Shown in pieces: positions 35,633-44,133 of a DNA stretch of 64,000 nt; the first letter of the stretch is position 1; the number at the start of each line of letters is the position of its first letter. The notes beneath the pieces were generated by a model. It searched no databases. It had not been told where the DNA came from and was given only the letters and a program-made list of their open reading frames with translations. This stretch comes from Fluviibacter sp039805725 (GTDB taxonomy: Bacteria > Pseudomonadota > Gammaproteobacteria > Burkholderiales > Rhodocyclaceae): positions 1-64,000 of the forward strand of contig JBDLTT010000046.1 in the NCBI GenBank assembly GCA_039805725.1. The letters are read 5' to 3'. The position numbers and the translations under genes were made by a program.

Positions 35633-35733
35633 GATCTGAGGATACTTCGGGCTGCAGAGTTACAGGACTCGGTCCTCACTCTGCTTCTCTGTTGGGGTTG
35701 GGGTGCGCTGTCTAGGCAGTGCACCTTTTTTTT
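35633..35733 (+). ncRNA. Candidate FNR-controlled small RNA between ccoS and ccoN
   Basis: Predicted about 100 nt. Evidence is an FNR-type site with a -10-like TATCAG, an internal hairpin (GCAGAGT 35654-35660 with ACTCTGC 35678-35684, plus inner AGGAC / GTCCT around triloop TCG), an unpaired G-rich linker, and a strong terminator hairpin. No open reading frame explains the paired arms. The alternative is that the hairpins are only the 3' end of the ccoI-ccoS message. The transcription start is a guess from the -10. Confidence 0.45.
35702..35733 (+). terminator. Intrinsic terminator upstream of ccoN
   Basis: GGTGCGCTG, loop TCTAGG, CAGTGCACC, then eight T. The nine-pair stem has one G-T wobble. 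It ends the candidate small RNA and would also stop ccoI-ccoS transcripts. Confidence 0.88.
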
Positions 35734-35785
35734 GCCCGTGCGCCGGTGTCTCCACCCGCAAAAACTGTGGAGGTAGACTCGAACT

Positions 35786-35799
35786 TTGACGTAGATCAA
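35786..35799. promoter_or_regulatory. FNR/ANR-type site of the ccoNOQP promoter
   Basis: TTGAC-GTAG-ATCAA, one mismatch to the FNR consensus, centred about 97 nt before the ccoN ATG. A -10-like TAGAAT (35816-35821) follows after 16 bp; the 22-bp spacing of class II sites would instead place the -10 at TAAGGT (35822-35827). ccoNOQP operons are known FNR/ANR targets. Confidence 0.75.
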
Positions 35800-35889
35800 A
35801 CAATGCGAATTCAGTTAGAATTAAGGTTACGTTAAGGAATGGTTTTCGTGCAAAATCATGATGTTTGTTCAATCAAAGAGGTGCGTCTA

Positions 35890-37329
35890 ATGTCTGTAAT
35901 GTCGGATACGCAATCTGTATACAACTACAAGATTGTTCGGCAATTTGCCGTAATGACGGTGATCTGGGGGATTGTCGGCATGCTGGTGGGGGTGATTGTT
36001 GCCGCCCAGCTCGTCTGGCCTGAACTCAACTTCGCTCCCTGGCTGACTTTTGGTCGTCTGCGTCCGCTGCATACCAATGCCGTGATTTTTGCGTTCGGTG
36101 GCTGTGCGCTGTTCGCGACGTCGTATTACGTTGTTCAGCGCACCTGCTACACACGTATTTTCTGCGACAAACTCGCGGCATTTACCTTCTGGGGTTGGCA
36201 GCTGATCATCGTGCTGGCCGCTATCACGCTGCCGCTGGGCATGACGTCGGGTAAGGAATATGCCGAACTCGAATGGCCAATCGACATTCTGATTGCCGTG
36301 GTGTGGGTTGCTTATGCCATCGTGTTCTTCGGCACGATCGCCAAGCGCAAGGTCGCTCATATCTATGTCGCCAACTGGTTCTACGGTGCTTTCATCATCG
36401 CCGTTGCTCTGCTGCATATTGTTAATAGTGCCGAAATGCCGGTCAGTCTGTTCGGTATGAAGTCGTACTCGGCTTACTATGGCGCACAGGATGCAATGGT
36501 GCAGTGGTGGTATGGTCATAACGCCGTCGGTTTCTTCCTGACAGCCGGCTTCCTGGGCATGATGTACTACTTCGTGCCAAAACAAGCAGGCCGTCCGGTT
36601 TACTCGTATCGTCTGTCGGTGGTTCACTTCTGGGCGCTGATCTTCACCTACATGTGGGCGGGTCCGCACCATCTGCATTACACCGCGCTGCCGGACTGGA
36701 CCCAGTCGCTGGGGATGGTCTTCTCGCTGATTCTGCTGGCACCGTCGTGGGGCGGCATGATCAACGGCATCATGACGCTGTCGGGTGCCTGGCATAAGCT
36801 GCGTGATGATCCGATCCTGAAGTTTCTCATCACCTCGCTGTCGTTCTACGGTATGTCGACCTTCGAAGGTCCGATGATGGCGATCAAGACGGTGAATGCC
36901 CTGTCGCACTACACCGACTGGACGGTGGGTCACGTGCACTCGGGCGCCCTGGGTTGGGTGGCCATGGTGTCCATCGGTTCGATCTATTTCCTGATTCCGA
37001 AGCTGGTTGGCAAGCAGGAGATGTGGAGTACCAAGCTGGTAACGACGCACTTCTGGATCGCCACCGTTGGCGTGGTGTTGTACATCGCTTCGATGTGGAT
37101 CTCGGGTGTCATGCAAGGCCTGATGTGGCGTGCAGTTAACGCCGACGGCACACTGACCTACAGCTTCATCGAAGCCGTGAAGGCCAGCTATCCGTTCTGG
37201 GCGATTCGCGTTCTGGGCGGCCTGATGTACCTGGTTGGCATGCTGCTGATGCTCTACAACGTGGTGAAGACCATGCAGGGTGCGCGTATGGTTGATGACG
37301 CGGCTGTCCCGGCACCGGCGCACCACTAA
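35890..37329 (+). CDS. ccoN: cbb3-type cytochrome oxidase subunit I
   Basis: Catalytic haem-copper subunit of the high-affinity oxidase, 479 residues, about 12 membrane segments. Haem and copper ligands are seen in PLHTNAVIFAFGGCALF, WWYGHNAVGFFLTAG, MWAGPHHLHYTALPDW and GHVHSGALGWVAM. ATG 35890, eight bases after AGAGG, is preferred to 35839, which lacks a site and adds an unconserved leader. First gene of ccoNOQP. Confidence 0.96.
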   Translation: MSVMSDTQSVYNYKIVRQFAVMTVIWGIVGMLVGVIVAAQLVWPELNFAPWLTFGRLRPLHTNAVIFAFGGCALFATSYYVVQRTCYTRIFCDKLAAFTFWGWQLIIVLAAITLPLGMTSGKEYAELEWPIDILIAVVWVAYAIVFFGTIAKRKVAHIYVANWFYGAFIIAVALLHIVNSAEMPVSLFGMKSYSAYYGAQDAMVQWWYGHNAVGFFLTAGFLGMMYYFVPKQAGRPVYSYRLSVVHFWALIFTYMWAGPHHLHYTALPDWTQSLGMVFSLILLAPSWGGMINGIMTLSGAWHKLRDDPILKFLITSLSFYGMSTFEGPMMAIKTVNALSHYTDWTVGHVHSGALGWVAMVSIGSIYFLIPKLVGKQEMWSTKLVTTHFWIATVGVVLYIASMWISGVMQGLMWRAVNADGTLTYSFIEAVKASYPFWAIRVLGGLMYLVGMLLMLYNVVKTMQGARMVDDAAVPAPAHH

Positions 37330-37353
37330 GCTCAACAGAATCGGAGAATGACG

Positions 37354-38019
37354 ATGAAAATTACGCAAGAACTCGTTGAGCGCAAAGTAGGTCTACTGAT
37401 CGTGCTGACCTTCCTGACTGTTCTGGTCGGCGGCGCGATTGAGATTATTCCGCTGTTCTGGCAGAAGTCGACGACGACCCCGATTGAAGGTCTCAAGCCT
37501 TACGATGCGGTTCGTCTGGTCGGTCGTGACGTCTACATCCGCGAAGGCTGCTACAACTGCCACTCGCAGATGATTCGTCCGTTCCGTGCAGAAACTGAAC
37601 GTTATGGTCACTACTCGGTTGGCGGTGAGTCGGTTTACGACCACCCATTCCAGTGGGGCTCGAAGCGTACGGGTCCGGATCTCGCTCGAGTCGGTGGCCG
37701 TTATTCGGACACCTGGCACATGGTTCACTTGAATAATCCGCGTGACGTGGTGCCTGAGTCGAATATGCCGGCTTATCCGCACCTCATGACCACCAAGGCT
37801 GCCGCTACGGTAGGCTCGGACGTGGATGCCAAGATGGTTGCCCTACGCCGTGTCGGTGTTCCTTATACCGATGAGGATATTGCGGGTGCCAAGGAGGCGA
37901 TTGGCGACAAGACCGAGATGGATGTTCTGGTGGCCTACCTGCAGGGTCTGGGTACGTTGCTACCGAATACCGCCGCTGCGACTGCAGCTGTGGCTCCGGC
38001 GGCACCTGCGGCTCAGTAA
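37354..38019 (+). CDS. ccoO: cbb3-type cytochrome oxidase subunit II (mono-haem c)
   Basis: 221 residues: an N-terminal membrane anchor (about 11-33), then a periplasmic cytochrome c domain with CYNCH in YIREGCYNCHSQMIRPFRAE, and a conserved distal Met in ESNMPAYPHL. The tail is Ala/Pro-rich. ATG 37354 lies seven bases from GGAG; ATG 37348 is too close. Electron carrier between CcoP and CcoN. Confidence 0.96.
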   Translation: MKITQELVERKVGLLIVLTFLTVLVGGAIEIIPLFWQKSTTTPIEGLKPYDAVRLVGRDVYIREGCYNCHSQMIRPFRAETERYGHYSVGGESVYDHPFQWGSKRTGPDLARVGGRYSDTWHMVHLNNPRDVVPESNMPAYPHLMTTKAAATVGSDVDAKMVALRRVGVPYTDEDIAGAKEAIGDKTEMDVLVAYLQGLGTLLPNTAAATAAVAPAAPAAQ

Positions 38020-38024
38020 TCACG

Positions 38025-38249
38025 ATGGATCAGAACGATTTTCGTATCGCTGTCACGGTGGTGTCTTTCATCGCCTTTGTCGCGATTTTGTTCTGGGCGT
38101 TTAGCCGGAAATCGAAGCCCTCGTTTGATGTGGCCTCGCGTATTCCCTTCGAAACCCTTGAGCAAGCCAAGCAGGACGAGGCCCGCGAATCGTCTCTGAA
38201 GTCATCCAAACCCGTCACGAACTTACGGAAGAATCATCATGCTAACTAG
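38025..38249 (+). CDS. ccoQ: cbb3 oxidase subunit CcoQ
   Basis: 74 residues, one membrane segment (VVSFIAFVAILFWAFS) and a charged cytoplasmic tail starting SRKSKPSFDVA. CcoQ stabilises the complex. Overlaps ccoP by 11 nt. Call rests on size, topology and operon position. Confidence 0.88.
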   Translation: MDQNDFRIAVTVVSFIAFVAILFWAFSRKSKPSFDVASRIPFETLEQAKQDEARESSLKSSKPVTNLRKNHHAN

Positions 38250-39138
38250 TGTTGCTTCGATTATCGTCACCATCGTGGTGCTGGGCAGCATCCTCGGTTG
38301 TGGTTTCATTCTCTGGAACCAGAGCCGGGTTAAATTGCCCAAGGGCAAGGTCGAGACCACCGGTCACGAGTGGGATGGCCTTGAGGAATACAACAATCCG
38401 CTGCCGAAATGGTGGATGGGTCTGTTCTGGATCACGGTCGTCTTCTCGCTCGCCTATGTGTTCCTCTATCCGGGTCTGGGTAACAACAAAGGCCTCCTGG
38501 ATTGGTCTTCGGCCGGTCAATGGCAGAAGGAAGTGAACAAGGCTGACGAGCAATACGGTCCGTTGTTCGCCAAATATGCGCAAACGCCGATCGCCGATCT
38601 GGCGCAGGATCCGCAGGCGGTAGAAGTCGGTAAGCGTCTCTATCTGACTTACTGCTACCAGTGTCACGGCTCGGATGCCCGTGGCGCGAAGGGTTTCCCG
38701 AACCTGACCGATAACGACTGGTTGTATGGTGGTTCGCCGGAAGTGATTCTGCAGACCATTACCAATGGCCGTAACGGGATGATGCCGCCGCATGCCCATC
38801 TGGGTGCTGAGGCCATCAAGGATCTCGCCAACTACGTCCGTTCGCTGTCAGGCCTGGCTAATGACTCACTGGCCGCAGCCAAAGGCAAGGAGTTGTTTGC
38901 CTCGTCGGGTTGTGCCGGTTGTCACGGTGCGGACGCCAAGGGCAACCAGGCGATCGGTGCGCCAAATCTAACCGATAACGTCTGGTTGTATGGCAGCTCG
39001 GAAAAGACCATCACTGAAACGATCGTCAATGGACGTCAGAATATGATGCCGGCCTTTGCCGACCGTCTAAACGAGGGCAAGTTGAAGCTGTTGTCGGCCT
39101 ACGTTTATAGCCTGTCACAGAAACCCGCCGCCAAGTAA
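38239..39138 (+). CDS. ccoP: cbb3-type cytochrome oxidase subunit III (di-haem c)
   Basis: 299 residues: two membrane segments near residues 8-27 and 55-75, then two cytochrome c domains with CYQCH (YLTYCYQCHGSDARG) and CAGCH (SSGCAGCHGADAKG). Distal methionines are in NGRNGMMPPHA and NGRQNMMPAFA. The VETTGHEWDGLEEYNNPLP segment is typical of CcoP. An intrinsic terminator follows. Confidence 0.96.
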   Translation: MLTSVASIIVTIVVLGSILGCGFILWNQSRVKLPKGKVETTGHEWDGLEEYNNPLPKWWMGLFWITVVFSLAYVFLYPGLGNNKGLLDWSSAGQWQKEVNKADEQYGPLFAKYAQTPIADLAQDPQAVEVGKRLYLTYCYQCHGSDARGAKGFPNLTDNDWLYGGSPEVILQTITNGRNGMMPPHAHLGAEAIKDLANYVRSLSGLANDSLAAAKGKELFASSGCAGCHGADAKGNQAIGAPNLTDNVWLYGSSEKTITETIVNGRQNMMPAFADRLNEGKLKLLSAYVYSLSQKPAAK

Positions 39139-39154
39139 TTGGTCATGGTGGACA

Positions 39155-39190
39155 ACGCCCCGCTGGTTTCCGGTGGGGCGTTTTTATTTT
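39155..39190 (+). terminator. Intrinsic terminator after ccoNOQP
   Basis: ACGCCCC ... GGGGCGT enclosing a smaller CTGG / CCGG hairpin, followed by TTTTTATTTT. It separates the oxidase operon from ccoG. Confidence 0.9.
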
Positions 39191-39256
39191 GAACGATCCA
39201 AACGATATATAAGAGCGTAGAATGTTCCCGTTGATATACGCCTATGGAAGTCATTC

Positions 39257-40681
39257 ATGAGCCAGCAAGAGAAGTCCTCCAAACAGCCTACAGATAATGC
39301 GCCCGTCGAGCAGTCGCTTTACGCCAAGCACAAGAAGGTTTACGCGCGTGAAACACCGGGTAAGTTTAATTCGCTGCGCTGGTTCTTTGTCTTTCTGACG
39401 CAGGCCATTTTCTATTTCGGGCCCTGGTTACAGTGGAATGGTCGCCAGGCGCTGTTGTTTGATCTGGCCGAGCGTAAGTTCTATCTCTTTGGGCTGGTGC
39501 TCTGGCCTCAGGACGTTATTTATCTGTCGATCATCCTGCTTTTGTCGGCGTTCGGGCTTTTTCTGTTCACGGCGATGGCTGGCCGCTTGTTCTGTGGTTA
39601 TGCCTGTCCACAAACGGTGTATACCGAAATCTTCATGTGGATCGAAAACCGCTTGGAGGGCGATCGTAACGCCCGTATCAAGCTCGATCAGTCGCCGATG
39701 TCCGGGCACAAATTCCGCATTAAAGCCACGAAGTTTTTCTTGTGGGGCGTTCTGTCGTTGTGGACCGGGATTACCTTTGTTGGCTTCTTTATGCCCATGA
39801 AGGATCTGATGCAGGAGTTGATGACCTTAACCATTAGTGGTTGGTCAGCTTTCTGGGTCTTCTTTTACAGTGCGTTCTGCTTTCTGCAGGCCGGCTTTAT
39901 GCGCGAACAGGTCTGCAAATATATGTGTCCCTATGCCCGATTCCAGGGGGTGATGTTTGACCCGGATACGCTGATTGTGACCTATGACGAAGCCCGCGGC
40001 GAGCCGCGCGGCGCACGCCGCAAAACAGATGATCTCAAGGCCAAGGGCCTTGGCGATTGCGTCGATTGCAAAGTCTGCGTGCAGGTCTGCCCGACGGGGA
40101 TCGATATCCGCAATGGCCTGCAATATGAATGCATCGGTTGTGGACTTTGTATCGATGCTTGCAACGAGATCATGGCGAAGATGGACTATCCGCCGGGTCT
40201 GATCCGTTATGCCACCGAGAACTCTGTGGCGAAGCAATACACGACGAGCGAGACCCTGCGCCATGTCTTCCGTCCGCGGATTCTCCTCTACACTGGGATT
40301 CTGCTGCTGATTTTCGCGGCCTTCGTTTACTCTTTGGGCACGCGTATTCCCCTACGCGTCGATGTCCTGCGTGATCGTGGCGTCATGTCTCGCGAGGTTG
40401 CTGATGGTCTGACCGAGAACGTCTACCTGTTGCATATCATGAATATGCAAGACACCGCGCGCACCTTTACCGTAACGCCCGAGGGTCTTGAGGGTATACG
40501 CATGGATGGTCGTAGTTCGTTTACCGTACCGCCGCTGCAGAATGTTACGGAACCCATTAATGTTCGCGTGCCTGCCGGCGAGGGTAAGCCTGGCGCTAAT
40601 CCGATCGGTTTCGTGATTGTCGATACGGAAAATCCGGACGTCCGCCGAGATGAAAAATCCACATTTTTTCAGCCGAACTAA
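39257..40681 (+). CDS. ccoG: CcoG, [4Fe-4S] copper reductase for cbb3 assembly
   Basis: 474 residues: membrane segments in the first 200 residues, GYACPQTVYTEIFMWIE, two ferredoxin-type clusters (CVDCKVCVQVCPTG and CIGCGLCIDACNEI), then a membrane segment and a periplasmic Ig-like domain (FixG_C). CcoG reduces Cu(II) to Cu(I) before delivery to CcoN. Starts the ccoG-ccoH-DUF3149 unit. Confidence 0.95.
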   Translation: MSQQEKSSKQPTDNAPVEQSLYAKHKKVYARETPGKFNSLRWFFVFLTQAIFYFGPWLQWNGRQALLFDLAERKFYLFGLVLWPQDVIYLSIILLLSAFGLFLFTAMAGRLFCGYACPQTVYTEIFMWIENRLEGDRNARIKLDQSPMSGHKFRIKATKFFLWGVLSLWTGITFVGFFMPMKDLMQELMTLTISGWSAFWVFFYSAFCFLQAGFMREQVCKYMCPYARFQGVMFDPDTLIVTYDEARGEPRGARRKTDDLKAKGLGDCVDCKVCVQVCPTGIDIRNGLQYECIGCGLCIDACNEIMAKMDYPPGLIRYATENSVAKQYTTSETLRHVFRPRILLYTGILLLIFAAFVYSLGTRIPLRVDVLRDRGVMSREVADGLTENVYLLHIMNMQDTARTFTVTPEGLEGIRMDGRSSFTVPPLQNVTEPINVRVPAGEGKPGANPIGFVIVDTENPDVRRDEKSTFFQPN

Positions 40682-40686
40682 ACGTC

Positions 40687-41205
40687 ATGAGTGAATTAGG
40701 TCAGAGACCACCTGCGCCATGGTACCGACATCGTTGGCCTTGGATCCTGATGGCCGGTCCGGCTGTTGTGATTGTGGCCGGATTCGTCACGGCCTGGTTG
40801 GCAATCAAAAGTTATGATGGTCTGGTCGAGGACAACTACTACAAGGTTGGCCTGGCTGTGAACCAGCAGCTTCAGCAGAAGCATCTCGCAGCGCAGTTGG
40901 GGCTGAGGGCGGATTTGTCCTACGTCGACGCCGATGACGAAGTGCAGTTGGTACTAACCGGACTGCAGGTTGCGGCATTGCCTGATGATATTCGGCTCAA
41001 GCTGGTGCATCCAACCCGCAAGGGTGAAGATCAGATCGTCGTCTTGCACCGCACCGGAAAACAGTTTTCTGGCAAATTGCAGAACCCGCCGAGCGCTGGC
41101 CGCTGGCATGTGATTCTTGAAGATCCGGTTGCCGGTTGGCGTATGGATACTGTCTGGGATTTGCGTACCAACCGCCGTGTCACCTTTGCAGCGAAATCCC
41201 AATAA
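40687..41205 (+). CDS. ccoH: CcoH/FixH, cbb3 assembly factor
   Basis: 172 residues: one N-terminal membrane segment (about 18-40) with AWLAIKSYDGLVEDNYYKVGL, the FixH/CcoH hallmark, then a periplasmic beta domain containing LTGLQVAALPDDIRLKLVHP. CcoH stays bound to the oxidase during assembly. Five bases after ccoG. Confidence 0.9.
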   Translation: MSELGQRPPAPWYRHRWPWILMAGPAVVIVAGFVTAWLAIKSYDGLVEDNYYKVGLAVNQQLQQKHLAAQLGLRADLSYVDADDEVQLVLTGLQVAALPDDIRLKLVHPTRKGEDQIVVLHRTGKQFSGKLQNPPSAGRWHVILEDPVAGWRMDTVWDLRTNRRVTFAAKSQ

Positions 41206-41234
41206 GCTTTCATTTGATAGAAAGGAGTACCATC

Positions 41235-41369
41235 ATGGCCTGGAAAGAACTCTTTACAACCGATGTCGGACTGGCGAGCCTGGGCGTTATTGTTTTTGTC
41301 ATTGGCATGTCGGTCTATTTTGGTCGCATGTTCAATAAGAAAATGAACGAAAAACCGGATCAACAGTAA
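41235..41369 (+). CDS. Small DUF3149-like membrane protein
   Basis: 44 residues: MAWKELFTTDVGLASLGVIV, one membrane span and a basic tail (FNKKMNEKPDQQ). AAAGGAG lies seven bases before the ATG, a strong site. Such small proteins are common beside ccoG/ccoH in betaproteobacteria; the role is unknown. Ends in a bidirectional terminator. Confidence 0.75.
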   Translation: MAWKELFTTDVGLASLGVIVFVIGMSVYFGRMFNKKMNEKPDQQ

Positions 41370-41391
41370 TCAATCTGCCTCGCGTTCCGAA

Positions 41392-41428
41392 AAAAAGCCC
41401 GGCTAGTGGAAACACAGCCGGGCTTTTT
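41392..41428. terminator. Bidirectional terminator between the ccoGH unit and uspA
   Basis: AAAAAGCCCGGCT / AGCCGGGCTTTTT with an 11-base loop. Both arms give a T run on either strand, so it serves the DUF3149 gene and the convergent uspA. Confidence 0.92.
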
Positions 41429-41447
41429 GCTGCGATTAACGAAGCAA

Positions 41448-41891
41448 TCAGCGATACACCAGCACCGGTACCTTGGAGTGCGTCAGTACTTTCTGGGTTT
41501 CGCTCCCAAGCAGCAAGCCACTAATGCCGCGACGACCATGCGAGGCCATGAAGATCAGATCACAGGATTTGTCCTGCGCAGTTTGAACGATGACCTCATA
41601 CGGAACATCGCTGGTTTCCGTGACTGAGGTCGTTGTCACACCGGCTGCCACGCAGATTTCTTCGGCTGCTTTTAGGTTGCGATGAGCGATGGACGTTGTT
41701 AGTTTGGCGAATTCGTCAGGCGGCGTCGGATCGATCATGGCGCCGTCACCATAGTAGCTAATCGGGAACTCCGGTTTAACGAACAGAATGGTGATGGTAG
41801 CCTTGGTTTCGCTGGCGAACTCCGCGGCCTTTCGGGTTGCCAACAGAGAGAGTTCTGACCCGTCAATGGGGAGCAGGATATGTTTAAACAT
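41448..41891 (-). CDS. Universal stress protein (UspA family)
   Basis: 147 residues, single Usp domain. ILLPIDGSELSLLATRKA at the start and the ATP-binding signature SHGRRGISGLLLGSETQKVL near the end. Nine bases after fnr on the same strand, so likely co-transcribed with it. In related bacteria such usp genes are FNR-linked and support anaerobic survival (inference here). Confidence 0.92.
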   Translation of the reverse strand: MFKHILLPIDGSELSLLATRKAAEFASETKATITILFVKPEFPISYYGDGAMIDPTPPDEFAKLTTSIAHRNLKAAEEICVAAGVTTTSVTETSDVPYEVIVQTAQDKSCDLIFMASHGRRGISGLLLGSETQKVLTHSKVPVLVYR

Positions 41892-41900
41892 GCTTGCCTT

Positions 41901-42686
41901 TCAATGAGCCGGCCGACCACTGGCAATTTCCGCCAGGCCCTCCGGGTTGGTGATTTGCAGATGACGGGTCTGAACATCGACCAGACCATCTTCCTGAAAG
42001 CGTGAGAATAGACGAGATACCGTTTCCAGCGATAGCCCGAGGTAACTGCCTATTTCCTCGCGAGTCATGCGCAGCACGAAAGTGTTCGGGGAATACCCCA
42101 GTCGTGAAAACCGTTTGCCGAGATCCAGAATGAACGCGGCCAGGCGTGCCTCGGAGCGCATATTGGCCAAGATCTGAAAGGCTGCCTGATCTTGAACGAT
42201 GCGCTGGCTCATCAGGCGGTTCAAGTGGGCGTGCAGCGTGGGGAAGGACGTCGCGATTTCATCAACATTGCCGTAGGGCATCAGGCAAACCTCGCTGACT
42301 TCGAGCGCCACGGCGCGACAAGCATGATGGCCGCCTCCGATGCCATCCATGCCGAGGATCTCTCCAGTCATCAGAAAACCGGTGATCTGGTCACGCTGTG
42401 ATTCGCTCGGAACGAGTGTCTTGAAAAAACCGCTTCGCACTGCATAAATCGCATTGAACGGCTCGCCCAGTTCAAACAGGGTTTCTCCGCGCTGCAGGCG
42501 GCGGCGGGTCGGGAACCATTGATCCAGGGATTCCAGTTCCTGGACGTTGAGTGAGGGCGGGTGACAGACGGCGTTCATGTCGCAATGTAGGCACTGCGCC
42601 TTAAGTTCCGCGACATCGATCCCGCGGGATTTGTGCGTACACGAATCCTTGCCTTTGAAATCCTGAACTTCGGTCTTGCTGGACAT
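41901..42686 (-). CDS. fnr: Fnr/Anr-type oxygen-sensing transcription regulator
   Basis: 261-residue CRP/FNR protein. The [4Fe-4S] ligands are CLHCDMNAVC (residues about 33-42) plus the central Cys in SEVCLMPYG. The helix-turn-helix is TREEIGSYLGLSLETVSRLFSRF, with the E..SR residues that read TTGAT half sites. It is expected to act at both sites before ccoN. Divergent from hemN, with only 11 bases between the annotated starts. Confidence 0.94.
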   Translation of the reverse strand: MSSKTEVQDFKGKDSCTHKSRGIDVAELKAQCLHCDMNAVCHPPSLNVQELESLDQWFPTRRRLQRGETLFELGEPFNAIYAVRSGFFKTLVPSESQRDQITGFLMTGEILGMDGIGGGHHACRAVALEVSEVCLMPYGNVDEIATSFPTLHAHLNRLMSQRIVQDQAAFQILANMRSEARLAAFILDLGKRFSRLGYSPNTFVLRMTREEIGSYLGLSLETVSRLFSRFQEDGLVDVQTRHLQITNPEGLAEIASGRPAH

Positions 42687-42691
42687 ATAAT
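42663..42691 (+). promoter_or_regulatory. Putative hemN promoter inside the fnr start region
   Basis: CTGAAC and a perfect TATAAT 17 bp apart. Initiation would be near 42698, exactly at the first hemN ATG, so the later ATG 42713 would then be the likely start. Confidence 0.4.
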
Positions 42692-42697
42692 TCGTCT

Positions 42698-44107
42698 ATG
42701 AACAGTACAACGATGGCTCAAACGGGTTTGGTCGACCGGGATCTTTGCCGCCGATTCGACGTCAGCGGACCCCGCTACACATCATATCCGACTGCGGACA
42801 GGTTTCAAGCCGATCCGGGTGCCGGGATACTGGTGAATGCATTAGGTCATCGCCCAGCACCCGAACAACCGCTTTCATTATATGTCCATCTGCCATTCTG
42901 CAGTACGGTCTGCTATTACTGCGGCTGCAACAAAGTCATCACCAAGGATCACAGTAAATCGTCGCACTATCTCGACTACCTGGAGCGCGAGATCGATATG
43001 CAGATTGCCGCGCTGAATGGTTCGCGCCAGGTGGCTCAGCTACATTGGGGGGGGGGCACGCCAACCTTCCTGAACGACGATGAAATGGCGCGGCTGACGC
43101 GTATTCTGCGCAGCCGTTTCGAGTTTCTCCCGGAAGGCGAGTATTCCATCGAAATCGACCCGCGTTCCGTCGACCCGCAGCGGGCTCACAAGCTGGCCGA
43201 GCTCGGCTTCAATCGTATGAGCCTGGGGATCCAGGACTTTGATCCACTGGTGCAGATGGCGGTCAACCGGATCCAGAGCTTCGAGCAGACGCGCGATGTC
43301 CTGCGCGCCGCCCGTGACGCCGGTTTCAAATCGGTATCGGTGGATCTAATTTATGGACTGCCGCGACAGACCTTGGCGGGTTTTCGCACCACGCTGGAAA
43401 AGACCCTGAGCCTGGCACCCGACCGAATCGCCTTGTACAGTTACGCCCATCTACCGAAGATTTTTATGCCGCAACGGCGTATTCACGACACAGAATTGCC
43501 CAAGCCGGAGGATAAACTGTCGCTGATGGCTATGGCGGTCGAGAGGCTGGTGGATGCCGGTTATGTGTTTATTGGTATGGATCACTTTGCGCGTCCGGAC
43601 GATGAACTTGCGCGGGCGCAAAAGGCGGGTAAGCTCCACCGTAATTTTCAGGGGTACTCCACGCATGCCGAGTTGGATCTGCTTGCTTTCGGTGTGTCGG
43701 CGATTGCCAAAGTGGGTCCGGTTTACGCGCAGAATGCCAAATCCCTTGATGAGTACTACAACGATATCGATGCAGGTCATCTACCCGTGCGGCGAGGCTA
43801 TCGGATGGATGCGGACGACGAACTGCGCCGCTCGGTGATTCAGGAGTTGATGTGCCATTTCGTTGTGGATTTTGACGCGGTGTCTCAGGCCTGGCATATC
43901 GATTTCCAAGACTATTTTGCGGCCGCGTTGGCAGAGCTCCAGCCACTCGCCGATGCTGGACTGCTTCAGATGGATTCGCAGCATATCGCAGTGATGCCCA
44001 AGGGACGTTTGCTCGTTCGTATCATTGCCATGGCTTTCGACCGGCATCTGCAGGCTGATCGACAAAGGGCGCCGGAAGGACGTCAGCGCTACTCGCGCGT
44101 GATCTGA
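42698..44107 (+). CDS. hemN: Oxygen-independent coproporphyrinogen III dehydrogenase
   Basis: Radical SAM enzyme making protoporphyrinogen without oxygen. 469 residues; FDVSGPRYTSYPTA, the cluster motif PFCSTVCYYCGCNK (Cx3Cx2C), HWGGGTPTFL and YSIEIDPRSVDP. ATG 42713 is a strong alternative start. Pairs functionally with Fnr and the cbb3 oxidase, which needs haem at low oxygen. Confidence 0.95.
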   Translation: MNSTTMAQTGLVDRDLCRRFDVSGPRYTSYPTADRFQADPGAGILVNALGHRPAPEQPLSLYVHLPFCSTVCYYCGCNKVITKDHSKSSHYLDYLEREIDMQIAALNGSRQVAQLHWGGGTPTFLNDDEMARLTRILRSRFEFLPEGEYSIEIDPRSVDPQRAHKLAELGFNRMSLGIQDFDPLVQMAVNRIQSFEQTRDVLRAARDAGFKSVSVDLIYGLPRQTLAGFRTTLEKTLSLAPDRIALYSYAHLPKIFMPQRRIHDTELPKPEDKLSLMAMAVERLVDAGYVFIGMDHFARPDDELARAQKAGKLHRNFQGYSTHAELDLLAFGVSAIAKVGPVYAQNAKSLDEYYNDIDAGHLPVRRGYRMDADDELRRSVIQELMCHFVVDFDAVSQAWHIDFQDYFAAALAELQPLADAGLLQMDSQHIAVMPKGRLLVRIIAMAFDRHLQADRQRAPEGRQRYSRVI

Positions 44108-44133
44108 GTGCCGCCGGTGACCAGGAGAATCCC

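Noticed and set aside
35690..35706. G-quadruplex
   Set aside because: Only two GGGG runs are present, and the second is part of the terminator stem.
35887..37368. 493-codon open frame antisense to ccoN
   Set aside because: It mirrors ccoN, is rich in His/Arg/Gln as expected from reverse reading of biased codons, and has no start site or family resemblance.
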